Positions 12,658 to 23,907 of a stretch of 64,000 bases of DNA are shown piece after piece (within the stretch, counting starts at the first letter, position 1; each line of letters starts with the position of its first letter). Below the pieces are notes generated by a model that was not told where the DNA came from, made no database searches, and saw nothing but the letters and a program-made list of their open reading frames with translations. Source of the stretch: Gymnogyps californianus (lineage: Eukaryota > Chordata > Aves > Accipitriformes > Cathartidae); NCBI RefSeq assembly GCF_018139145.2, contig NC_059478.1, positions 36,063,001-36,127,000 on the forward strand, written 5' to 3'. The translations under genes were made by a program, and so were the position numbers.

Positions 12658-12694
12658 GAAGTTAGTAGTCAAGTTTCTACTAACTTCTACTAAC
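12658..12694. repeat. 11-bp inverted repeat fused to a 10-bp direct repeat
   Basis: GAAGTTAGTAG at 12658-12668 is the exact reverse complement of CTACTAACTTC at 12677-12687, with an 8-base spacer. The right arm overlaps two tandem copies of TTCTACTAAC (12675-12684 and 12685-12694). It lies about 60 bp outside a CR1 fragment. Confidence 0.9.
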
Positions 12695-12754
12695 GGGGGA
12701 CTGCTCTCACCAACTGCTGATGTCCTCATGAGCTAAAAAACTTGGAAAGAAGTT

Positions 12755-12975
12755 TCACAGAGTCACCGACCGGCTGAGGTTGGCAGGGACCTCTGGAGCC
12801 CATCGGGTCCAGCCCCCCAGGGCAGGTGGCCCAGGACCATGTTCGGTCGGGTTCGGAAGATCTCCAAGGACGGAGACTCCACCACCTCCCTGGGCAACCT
12901 GTGCCAGTGCTCGGTCACCCTCGCTGTGAAAAAGTGTTTCCTGATGTTCGGAGGGACCCTCCTGTGTTTCATTAG
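12755..12975 (-). mobile_element. CR1 LINE 3' fragment with pol C-terminus
   Basis: Read on the minus strand, a frame within 12763-13047 carries the C-terminal signature of CR1 reverse transcriptase: [20 protein letters not shown] followed by ESPSLEIF. It then runs into the 3' end, whose plus-strand reading is TTGGCAGGGACCTCTGGAGC. Known CR1 pol ends with a very similar HWNRLPREVV motif. The copy is 5'-truncated (about 220 bp), and its terminal octamers are reduced to AGAGTCACCGACC-type sequence. The CCCATCGGGTCCAGCCCCCC block suggests a younger, bird-specific subgroup. Confidence 0.85.
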
Positions 12976-14022
12976 AATTGACTTCCTAAGTTTTATTAAA
13001 TGATATTTAGAAATAAAGCCTGAACGAATTTTCTCACTAAATAACAAAAAAGCTACCAGAGAAAATAGAAAATTAGATCATTATTAATAATACAGAAGGG
13101 GAAGAAAGACAATTTTTTTATTGTTTTGACCAAACTTAAGCTTAAAGACCAAAACCCATTTCTATTGAAAACATCAACACATTTTGCAAGGAGCAGAAAT
13201 GATGGATAAAGTTTTAAATTCCAAAGGAAAGGAAGTTAGTATAATTACATTTGTGGACAGCAAGCTAGTGCTTAGGAAAATAGAAATTCATGAGATACAA
13301 TTGACTACAATTTGCCCTATAAAACCAGGATGAAGGAGTTTCCAAAGGCTTTTACGAGCTAAGAGGTTCATGAGGCTGTGAAATTCATGAGGAATTTGCA
13401 TTAGTATCAATTCAGAGATCTGTTTACTACTGGCTTTTTTCCTCTGGCATGTAAAAAGAACGTTTTTGAAAACAGAGTCCCGAAGTTAGAAAATTGCTTG
13501 AGAAATGCTGCTTAGAGGCAAAAAAGCCCTCCCCCCAGATTAATTTTTAAGCTATTTAATATTTCAAAATTATGTGAAATCATCTCAGTCTCAATATTAC
13601 ATTTCATTAAGGTACTTAATTACACGTAGTTTGGTTTAGAGACTGTTCAGCGGCGTGGGGCCAAGCGAATGTTTAAGCTCCTGTCTGAACTGGCTAATAA
13701 CGCTTGCAAAAAGGATTTGTCTCTTCTCTTCCCCATTGAAAAGGCAGCTTGTGTGCAACCAGAAAAATCTAGTTTATTTCTTGTGAACTGAATGGCAGCC
13801 GGTTCAGTTGCTTCGTCATCCCCAGGGTACTCCGAAGTGCAAAGGGGGAACTTCACGACTATCGAAGGCAGCCGCCGGAGAAAGGGCTTGGCACTGCCCG
13901 AGGAAGCGACCAGCAGCTCCCGGTCGTCGCCTCGTTCGGTTTGGCAAAAAATCACTTTCAATTATTTTAGCCAGCGGTTTCCCAGCTGTTGGTGTGATCC
14001 TGTTGATAATACTAATAATCCT
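12976..14022. other. Unique noncoding sequence
   Basis: AT-rich sequence with no recognised gene. A moderately GC-rich region at about 13790-13960 gives overlapping frames of 81-104 codons on both strands, and none matches a known family. Confidence 0.5.
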
Positions 14023-14042
14023 TTGGACTATCGATAGTCCAA
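14023..14042. repeat. Perfect 20-bp palindrome
   Basis: TTGGACTATCGATAGTCCAA is exactly self-complementary. One further outer pair matches after a single mismatch. It has no spacer, so it could act as a symmetric protein-binding site or a small cruciform. No terminal-repeat element is evident around it. Confidence 0.92.
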
Positions 14043-14945
14043 GGTCCAGATGTGCTCTGTAGGAGCCAATACTCCCGCTTTCAAAATAGTAAAAGTGAAT
14101 ATTTTTATTGTCTGAAACAAAGAAGTAGCTACTACCAGCTTTACCTATGAGCTACTTAATTTAATAACATTTTCTCCTGTGTGAATTACCAGACAGTTAA
14201 TATCCACAATTTCAAGAGAAAATATACTGAGGAAGTTAGAACTGAAGGTGACGTGATACCAGTGCTCCCACATCACTCCCAAAAATGATGCTTGCAGAAT
14301 GTTTTTTTTCGTAATAAACATGTCTCTTTGCAAGTAAGACAAGAAATCGCATCATGCTACCGCAGTGCTTTCAGACCAAATTCTCATAAACATAGGTTTG
14401 CTCACTCTTTTCCTGATTTCTTAAAACCCTATCAGTTTTTGAGGCTGACAGGACTGGCTTTACAACACAGCAGCTGTTCTGCTCTGCCTAGTGCAATATT
14501 GATTTTTACAACAAGCTCTGTAAATATCAATATTTTTGTACTTCAAGCAGACGAAAAGCAGCATAGTGAAATGTACCCTGCCAACCAAACATGCCGGGTC
14601 AGTCTGGAGAGAGCCAAGACAAGTTAATGAGAAAGTAAAACAGACAGGAAGAAAAAGAGCCGGGAAATAGAAAATAAGCTGTGGAGGATGAGATGAGAGC
14701 TCAAGCGAAATGGAGGAAAGGTAGGCAGAGAAACTGCAAACACATTTTGGGGGCATGCCAAGCCTGAAAGAGAAATAAGTAAGATGGGGAAAACAGAGCA
14801 GACAGCTGTAGGGACGGCAGGGAGAGCCACCGGCACTGGGGAAGTAGGCTGGTAGGTCTTCTCATTTTCTGATTATTTTAACTAAATCCTACTTGCCCGG
14901 CTATGACAAAGTGCATGTGTTGGTCTCATTAAGTAATGTTTTGTG
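14043..14945. other. Unique noncoding sequence, purine-rich in part
   Basis: No gene is recognised. From about 14630 to 14770 the plus strand is purine-rich, giving leucine/serine-rich spurious frames on the minus strand that only mimic membrane proteins. Confidence 0.45.
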
Positions 14946-14975
14946 ATTTTGTAGGATTGAAAAATCCTACAAAAT
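14946..14975. repeat. Perfect 13-bp stem hairpin with GAAA loop
   Basis: ATTTTGTAGGATT at 14946-14958 and its exact reverse complement at 14963-14975 flank the four bases GAAA. As plus-strand RNA this is a 13-bp stem capped by a GNRA-class tetraloop. It stands alone, with no obvious tailing element or adjacent gene. It is shorter than a usual pre-miRNA stem of about 30 bp. Confidence 0.93.
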
Positions 14976-17380
14976 GGAAGAAATTGAAGTTGTGTGTTAC
15001 CTATTTCATCGCTGCCCTTTTTTCCAATGGACATGGAGTCATCGTCTTCCTAAACCTGGCCCAGATGTGGGCTTCAGTGGAAGTTAACTGGCCAATGCCT
15101 CGCTGTAAAAAGTGAACGGCGAACAGGACGGTTCAGGAGAGGAGCCGGAGCCCGGGGCGGGCTGACCCTCTCCTGCGGTGGAGTGGGTTGGCCAAGTACT
15201 TTGCAGGGAGGCTCGAGAGGTCCCAGGACCTCCTGAACCTTTCACGGCCAGGAAGGTGCTGCACCATGCCCATGCCACACCAGCCTCGAAATGTGCCCCT
15301 ACAGACCAGAGCTTTGTCATACCCTGCGGGGACGGCTTCTCTCTGCGGTTAGAGATCATGGAACTAGCGAGGGGACGGGAACAGTCCTGCTGGCACATTT
15401 AATGAGAGGAAGCCAAGTGGAGGAGGCAAACTGCAAGATCTGTGAACATTTTTAGTATTTTCTCTCATGTTCCTACTTAGCTGCGCTTTCAATAATTCCT
15501 TTACATAGTGGTTATAACAGAAAGCTATAGACCAAAGTACATTTTATTATTATTTTCTGATGCCAAACATATTATCAAAATTAGCAAATACCGTACAGCT
15601 GAATGGAGGGAGGTATGAGGCACAATATACTCCCTGAGTGCTTTTAATTTGGTTTATGTTTTTAGGTAGGTTGCTCATTAAAATTTTCATGAACTAGTAA
15701 TTCAGATGGAAAAAGCTGTGGAATGCCAAATTCTGAAGATTTCCTGTAATTTTTTATTAAGCCACAGAATTAAACAGATCTTCTCTGAGGGACTGCTTTT
15801 TCTATAGAGAAACCAAGTCAAAGAACATCACAAAAACTACCTGTTGCCAGCCCTACTGTCTTTCTGAGACTCAGATTTTACAGCAGGTAGGAAGTAAACT
15901 GCCAGAAACGGGAATTCTCCTGTTTTCCAAAGTCCCACAAGTTGCTGAACTCCAACCCTTGGAGAGAGAAGCTTTTGGTCCTTCTCAAAAGCAGCCCCTC
16001 TGCAAGGCTGAGCACCAGCCCAAAGCCACCTCTCCCCGCCCCGAACCCATCAAAACCATCAAAGAAACTGTCTAAAGAGGCAGCTCGGGCATGTCACCGG
16101 TATGAATTTCATCGTCCTCATGAAGATGCTGAAACAGAAAGCTTGAGCAAAGCCCACCAGCCTCTGACGATGCCGCTGGAGGAACGGCGGGGGCACGGGC
16201 TCGTAATGATGCTTTTTTGCCCCTCTTTGATTTTTTTTTTCTTGAACCATAGTGCAGGCGAGCTCCCCTGCGAGAGCAGGAGCTCCTCAACCTGCTGTTT
16301 GAGATGTTCAGTCTAGATATTGAGTTCTCCCACAAAAATATTTAGGGTGCATTATTAAGGTTCAAAGTCATGTTTCCAAAAATGAGGAAAATGACAGGAT
16401 TAGGTTGTTTTTTTCCTCACAGCCTTAAATTGGCCTCCTGTTACCTGGACTATGAAACAGAGTTTATTTAAATGAAGAACTAATATTTTTCCAGTTAAGC
16501 TCGAAACTACTCTTCATGTATTCTTGGCACAATAGTCCATGTCAAACTGCTCCAGGACCACTCTTTCCAGCATTCCCTCACCCAATACTGACTCTATATC
16601 TTTCCTAGTTTTAGAGGAATTAACTTTAGAAGAAACTTTGTGTGCCAAAAATGATGAGACTTAAGAGCTTTTAAACAAAAATACAATAGTCTTCCAATGT
16701 GAAGTGATAAAAACTCTTTTTTTTTAGAAGAAAACATACTTCGACCAGGTGTGCCATTACTATATCTGCCATTAATTATGTCATTTATTAATTTAAAGCT
16801 TTTTCCACCTGCCTCACACATATTTGAAATAAAATATTCAAATACATTCAGTGTCGATAAAAGGGTAAATTCAGCTGTGAAACAGAACAGATTTCCATTT
16901 TCCTAATGCTTTTTGGCACTTGCTGCCGTCCAGTTACATTAGTCTGTAAAAATGTTTCTAGCTCTATCAGCCCCTAAGTATGTGCCAAACCAAATGTGAA
17001 TTTATAATTCTGAGTAAATAAGTCCTACACATTAAGTCCCTCAAGAACTAAGAATATGTAAGAGAAACAGTTCATACATTTTAAATGCCTATAATCATAA
17101 CACTGTACCCAAAAATGTGATATATGTTCCATCAGGAAAAAAACAGCTTTTTAGGTAAATTCTTGACAAGACATAACCTTAATAGCTTGCATTTTTTCCT
17201 GTACTACATATGATTTTGACAGAGAAAAATAGAGGACATTTCAGACACATTATGCATTTTGACGTTAAATAACTAGCAATTAGCTAAAGTACATAATTGC
17301 ACCTTAATGCAGCAAAGGAGAAAATAACAAAAAAGACTGGGGGAAAGTGTTATAAAACTGCAAAAAACCAAAACAAAATC
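14976..17380. other. Unique noncoding sequence with GC patch
   Basis: A GC-rich patch at about 15110-15300 yields overlapping frames on both strands (74 and 104 codons) with no domain. A T run of ten bases is at 16231-16240. The rest is AT-rich and single-copy-looking. Confidence 0.5.
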
Positions 17381-17392
17381 GGGGGGGGGGGG
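17381..17392. repeat. G12 homopolymer
   Basis: Twelve consecutive G residues are flanked by AAAATC and AACCCC. This is a length-variable or assembly-sensitive site. Confidence 0.95.
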
Positions 17393-18079
17393 AACCCCAG
17401 AGACACTGAAATCACTCATACCAGGCTAAAAATGAAGGTAGGTGAGATTGCCAAAGCCTGCATTCCTTACTCAGCCAAAATTCCCATGACGTACTTACAG
17501 ATGGGCTCACGAAATATACGTACACACAGCTCCAACATCATCAGCACCACACAGAAAATTACTAAGCTAAGAAAAATAACATTACTTCTAGCTGCCTTTT
17601 TTTGTACGCAGCTTGCACTGAGAATTTTTCCTACATGCTATGTTATCACAGGTCTCCACAGCAAGGATAAAATAGCTGGTTTGAAGAAAAAGAGAGCCAC
17701 ATAACGCAAGTCAGTTTTGGAAAACGCGGTGCACTGAAAGCCTGGGGCCCAGAGCTAGGTTAGGTTCATGAAAAAAAATTAGAGTAAATAGCACCAGTGC
17801 AGCTTGCACGGCTTCCAGTGAAGACTACAAATTCAGGTGAAATGTATCCAGCCAGTGCAGGGAGTAAAGTTCTGCATCTGCTTGCAAACAAGAGAAAAAA
17901 ATGCAAATTCGACCTGTTTTAGAAAAGGATTCTCCAGTGTGGTTAGCTCTGGCAGCCAAGCGTTAGATTCAGTCATACACACTGTGTTTGTTCCCACATC
18001 GAGTCTTCTCAGCAACGGACAGACCGCCCATTGCTGACGAACAACAAGTAACACCTCAGGTGGCTGATACACTCGTCCC
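17393..18079. other. Unique noncoding sequence
   Basis: No recognisable gene or repeat. A 135-codon plus-strand frame across 17297-17704 is lysine- and threonine-rich, spans the G run, and has no domain. It is treated as chance. Confidence 0.5.
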
Positions 18080-18420
18080 CAGGGATGATGATAAGAATAA
18101 ATATGGAGATATTTATTTAAGACTAGTCTCTAATTATGGAATGGCATCTAGTTGCAATTGGCAGAAGTATGTTTTTCATCTTCAAGTAATCAAGAGACTG
18201 GATGCTATTGTTTGACATCGGGACTTGCTCAAAGACATCAATAACCTTGTCACTTTGAAAGACAGTCTTCTGCAATCTGCTCCGCTCCTTCGCTCGCAGA
18301 CTGCTCGTGCTTATCTTATCTTTTAGCATGTGCAGAGAGACGAGATCATTGTACCAACCCTTCAGCAATGAATGCCAATTCACTTCTGGTCAGAGAGTCT
18401 TTATAAATCCAAAAGCTCTC
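18080..18420. promoter_or_regulatory. Candidate conserved regulatory element
   Basis: Complex, non-repetitive sequence holds an AT-rich core (AATAAATATGGAGATATTTA) and a GATA-like doublet (CTTATCTTATC at about 18310). It shows no coding signature in any frame. Assigned by texture only. Confidence 0.25.
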
Positions 18421-20939
18421 TTGTAAGGCGTCTAGGATCTAAGAGAGCTCACAGACCAGCTTCACACTTCACAGCTTTCCCACAAAGATGCATTTGTTTG
18501 GAGTGCATCCTCGGGAAGGGCTTCCTGCAAGGTCCACTGGTGCTGGCATTTGCCGTGGTGTGACTTCTGCACAGGAGAAATCTCCTATTTAACTGTTCTC
18601 TCTGGCTCTTCTCCCTTGGATCCTTTGAGGAGTCATCTTTAATGAGGGTGAGGGGAATCTGGTAGAAATGGGTTTAGTACAATTGCTTCAACTCCACATT
18701 TGGGATAGCAATTACGATAAGTCTTTCCAAAGTACACTAAAAGCAGACAGATAAAACAATGGAAGATGTGTCACACATCTTGCAAAGCAGTGGATTTTAA
18801 AAGGAAAACAAAGGGAGTAAATAGATGCAATTTTCTACCAACAAGTTCTGCTGCTGTATCACAAATCCCCTTCAGGTGATCTGGATCAACACGGCAAACA
18901 CCAATCTTGGCTCAGCAGGTGCTGATGAGAACTCAGACGCCACAGAGAAGAACGGGACGAGAAATAATACAAGAGCTGAAGGAAATACTGGTGTGCACAG
19001 TACGTCTGTGAGGGCTACTGCTAGCCAGCCCCGCACAAGGTGCCAGACAGACGGCGAGCCAGCAGCCAGTGGGAGTGATGATGTTCACGGGGAAGGGGAG
19101 GGAGGAAAAGCGCTGAGATTACAGAAAACACCCACGGCCGTTTTTGGGGTCTTCAAACAGAAATGCTGCTCAGCAGGCGAACGAGCGGGTGACACTCCAC
19201 GAGCAGCACTTCCTTGGAGCACGGAGAAAGATTAGCAGAGGGATAACGAAGATAAAACGGGGACGTGTCAGACAGGATTTCACGGAAAGCGGGGCTGCCT
19301 CTCATCTTCCAGACGTTAACTATTAAGCAGTGACGTGGTACTCGAAAAGGGATGTTTTCATGGATGCTACAGCTCCTCTTTCACGATCAACTCCTACACC
19401 GCAGAATACCATACCCGGTTCTGCTCACCAGCTGACTGCAGATATGCAAAGGGAATATAGGAAGGGGAAGCAGAAAATTAAAAAAAAAACAAAACTCCAC
19501 GGAAACAAAAAGATTAAAGGCACTGGACTAGTTTCCATTACGAGGGACAGTGGAGGCGGCTCAAGGTCACGTTTACGGCAAAGGGAGCAGTACAGGCATG
19601 CTGAACGTGCACGAGCACCACTTCTCGCCACACTACTGTTGTTGTTATCAATAATCTAAACCATAGCATTTTCCATATAGAGAGGTCGGCAGCTTGCAAA
19701 GACACGTCACCGTGTCTGCTTTTTGGAGAGGGAAGCTGGGACAGTCTCTGAGCAGGGCAACAGCTAAGCCGAGGAGGTGTCTGTCCGCCCAGGTCACTGC
19801 CACTGGCAACACCACAAACTTCAGAACGGGCTTCACAGAAGCAGTTCTGGACTGTTTGCTTGGAAGTTTCAAAGCACTAAGCATGCCCTGGGATAGTTCA
19901 GCCCATTATTTTCTTAAAATGCTTCATGTGAAAATAAAAATTATAATAAAATATTGTTCTGTACACTGCAGAATTTAGCAAGGTCTATTAGGGTTTAGTG
20001 GGTGGTACAGGTTTACTGAGAAATGTGAGGCATGCTAATACAGCTTCACTTTATGGCTTCTCCTGTCCCCTCACCACCAGCAGAACAGAGGCGCAATGAT
20101 TTGCCCACAGCCGAGGTTACACAAGAAATTGGTAGCGCAAACACAGACTGGCCACTCCTTCGTAGCGGTTCATTTAAATACATATATCTCAATTCTTACA
20201 GTCTGTCTTCAAATCTCATTAAGCAAAAGCACTAATTGCAAGGCGGGGCATATATGTGCACGTGTGTCAAAGGCAATGGGGTAATCCTGCTCAGGCATGT
20301 ACATTTCAAAATTAATAGCTAAGCAATTTTTCAATGAACACTCAAGACTCTTAAGCACCTGTATACGATAATAAATGATAGTGATCAATTTTATTTAAAA
20401 TAAAACCGTTAAACAATTGAAGTGAGTTCTCATCACTAGTGCACTCATAGTCCTTTACTCAATCTTAGGAGCAAATCTTCCTTTTGACCAGAATATTGTG
20501 ACATAAAATAACACCTCTCAGCAAAGTGTGCCACAAAGCTACCAAAACATTTTAAGCTCTAAAATACACACCCCAGGAAAAAGTGTATATTCACAGGTAT
20601 GTTTTATTAGCAATGCAAGCAAGATGTTTTTATACTGAATTTCTAATAAACAGATTTTCAGATAATTTTCCGTAGGTTACTAGGAATTGCACATAATGAT
20701 GCAAAACCTGATCTTCTGGAAAGTTTCCAGAGCCTCACTACACTCCATCATGGTGATCGCTATACTCAGCACGGTATTTATTGTCACATGAAATGCTTCA
20801 TCACTATAAGGAAACATCTGAATGTTGCTAACTTGCTAAATCTGACAATTACAGACCTGTCACCCACCACTTTTAACATAAAATCTGACCACATCGACCT
20901 CATTACTTTAAAAGGACTATGTACTCCGATGTCTTGAAA
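18421..20939. other. Unique noncoding sequence
   Basis: No recognised gene, RNA or transposable element. Frames up to 136 codons (18825-19235) and 109 codons (19330-19659) are basic and low in aliphatic residues, and do not resemble known proteins. Composition alternates between mildly GC-rich (18.95-19.2 kb) and AT-rich. Confidence 0.5.
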
Positions 20940-21130
20940 GGTGAGTCCGTATTTCTGTGCGTATTAGCATATTAGCATAATTACATGGGTTCTGCCTTTG
21001 GGGTAGCCAATCAGACTATGCAAATGTGGTTGCTCATGGAGTTGTTGAAATAATCTGCCACTTGAGAGTTATAGTAAAACAATTCAATCCTGCTTTGCTA
21101 CAAAAGGAATTAAGTCAGAATCATGAAGTC
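20940..21130. promoter_or_regulatory. Candidate enhancer with POU/homeodomain motifs
   Basis: The block contains ATTAGCATAATTA at 20971-20983, preceded by a second TATTAGCAT, and a CCAAT-type word (AGCCAATCAGA) at about 21006. An octamer-like ATGCAAAT is at about 21019. ATGCAAAT is the classical octamer bound by POU proteins, and GCATAATTA resembles POU3 sites. Clustering within about 60 bp is suggestive of a regulatory element. There is no coding potential. Confidence 0.4.
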
Positions 21131-23824
21131 TATCAATCTTCCAGCAAATACTCTACAGCCTGAGAAGACAACCTCCTCCACGTTCTCCACTTACACGATT
21201 TGCAGCAGGGAGCCTACGCCGCACAATCCTGTTAATGTGAGTTGCCCGTTTTTAGAAGAAGTATTGTTGGATTTGTGGAACTGGTTATGTGAATAGCAAT
21301 TATGCAAGTAAGTGAAGCTGAGCCCAACAGTGCAGGCAGCGACCAGTACTCATGATCGCACATGACTCCCCCATTTAAACAAAAGCACAGACATCACCAG
21401 TAAGGTGGTATCACACTTTAGTGGACACTTTCTCTAATTAGACATATAGGAACCACTGAATTGCAATCCCATTTTAAAGAAAGGGAGAGGTTTTCCTTAG
21501 CTGACCTCAACAATATAGACCTTTTTCAGATTTTCCTTTTGAATGTCTGGCTTCAAGAGCACGGTACTGGTGGGCCACCTTGGACTAAAGTCATACAGCT
21601 TTGCCCTGCGCTGTAAAATATAAAATATTTGCAGAGATGCACAGAAATAACCAGCTAACCTACACATTAAGGCACAGTGTTAAAGACGCGATGCACTCGA
21701 GGGGGCATTGGGTGGCGGAGGACAGGGCGTGCTGGGGCTGGCTGCCCCGGACTGCCCGCTTCCCCCCATGCTCCAAGAGCTCCAGCCCCAGCCGCGTGGG
21801 AGATCCTGGCTCACGGTGCCATGGGCACCTGCAGGGATGTGCCCTTTGGTCCTGCTTCCACCCAAGAGTTTATTGTTAACAAAAACAATGAATGAATTTG
21901 AGCAATAATAAGGTTTAAAAAAGGAAAGCAACAAAGATTTAGACTGAGTTTTTACCAAGCAGAGGCTAAACGATGGAGGAGTAGAGCACCAAGGTGGAGA
22001 AATGTTATTTCCTGAAGGGTTAATTCTAAAAAATGTCACTGATTTAGTTATTACTTTATTACTGAGCAAATCTGCAATAGCATAGGATACGCTGCCTTTC
22101 TCCTGTAATCATATATTTTACTGAACATCCTTCAGCCTACTTTCATATTCAAATCAGATGAACATTAGGCACACTAATAAAATAATATTTGCAGAGCCTG
22201 AAAGAGCCTTGATTCTTTAACAAAGGAAAATTAGCAGGCTGTGAAAAGGTAAACAATATTTTAAAACACCAAGCATGAAAGACAAACAAATGATTTGTTG
22301 AAAAAAGTAGGGATCATTATTTCCCAGAAGTGGCCGTTATTTTTACACGAGCCGGGGGCAACCCCAGCGCTGCCCAAGAAGAACGAGCATCGGCACCTCT
22401 GGCAACGCCGCACGTTAATGAAATGTCCTCAGAGCTGCAGACACAGCTAGAACTTTCCGTGATCTGTCACTGCTCTCATGACGGTATCTATGACGACAGA
22501 GCCACATTTTTCCTATATTTATTCCTATAGTTCACTACATAATTTTATTCATATATTCTATTACATAATACCAGTAAGACATGCCAGCCAATGAATTTTC
22601 ATGGGATTATTACACTTCTCAGAAGTGGATGAAGTCAATCAGACTTGCCCTGTGTTGACTCAAAACAAAGTAAAATAAAAAAAAAAGTTACTGCCATCAT
22701 AATTGTAACTTTTTACTTTCATCAAGAACCACACAATGCTAGCCCTTTTATACCTCAAAATCCACTTCCTTTCATAGCCACTGTCACATGTTCACAGCTA
22801 TAAATATAAGAAACAAAGACTCTATTTTGGGTATACAGAATTTTGACATTCAGAATTCTGATCTCTTTTTATTTTTTAGTTTTATGAATTTCTTTCTGTA
22901 AAAATAGATCTCTCAGCTCAAAGTATCTAACTGCAAAGAAGAAGGAAGAGGGCTAGCTAACAAAATTAGCCTAAAATTTTACAGGCATAATAATGCTGAA
23001 AGGCCAATGTAACTAAGAAATAGATGTTTATCAGTTCTGAGTAGAATACAGAACACTAAGAGGCACAAGGCAGTTGGAGATACACAGCAAATAAATTTAC
23101 TTTGTTGCTACTGCAACCACTTATTTGCTATTAAACATCTTACTACAGGACAAGCAAACACATGAACCTATTTAATAGCATTTTCACTACTCTAACATTG
23201 AAGAATTTACCAACATTAACACAAATCAAAACTACTTGTTTTGATTGCAACATTGATTGCAATTCTATAATAAAAGATTAGACTGTGTTTGAGATGACTT
23301 CTTCATGGTCAGTGGGTGAGCGTGAGTGCATATTATTCTCTCTTGAAAGGTTTTAGTATAATTGCCGTCCCTAAACATCACAGACCCTACAAGCCCATGA
23401 AGAGGAAGAGCAGACCACGCATGTTGTCTGGCATAGCCGCACTCTACTGCTGTCCAAAACTAAATCTGCTCATTTTACTCCACTCCCAGGGGGACAGGAG
23501 TGCAGAACAGGAATGCAGAAGTGTTGAAGACCAGATCATCCATGTCTGCATGAATTCTCATGCTGACTGCAGTGGTCCTCAGCATCAACGAGACCCAGGT
23601 CAGGCCAACTATGAGCATGTGCTAGGAGTACCTGCACTATACTGGGGTGTAGATCCTTCTCTGCAGTTACATAAATACAGAGGGAAACAGAAATTATAAT
23701 CTAAAGTGCAGTGATGAAAGTGTTACCTAGATAGATATGTGAAAGAAAAATAGCTTATGAAGCTCTTGTGGCTTTTCAGAAATAAAAGATATGGTGGAAA
23801 TGTCAGAAAACAGAAAAAAGATTC
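21131..23824. other. Unique noncoding sequence
   Basis: No gene is recognised. A GC-rich patch at about 21690-21850 produces four overlapping spurious frames on both strands. A 127-codon plus-strand frame at 23316-23699 has no domain. Within it a 10-base word, TTGATTGCAA, is repeated just upstream near 23240. Confidence 0.5.
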
Positions 23825-23907
23825 TCAGTGGTGTAAATCAGCATAGTGCTCCCACCACCGATGGAGTGGAGTGGTGCTACTCCATACGCAGTTGGGATCT
23901 GCTGAGC
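23825..23907. mobile_element. Possible relic of an ancient amniote interspersed repeat
   Basis: The sequence GTGGTGTAAATCAGCATAGT, then GGAGTGGAGTGGTGCTACTCC, and AGTTGGGATCTGCTGAG resembles a family common in turtle and crocodilian DNA. In that family a GTGTAAATCAGCATAGCTCC arm is mirrored by its complement and followed by AGCTGAGGATCTGG. I am recalling this family by pattern and cannot name it with certainty. The copy is short and degraded. Confidence 0.3.
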
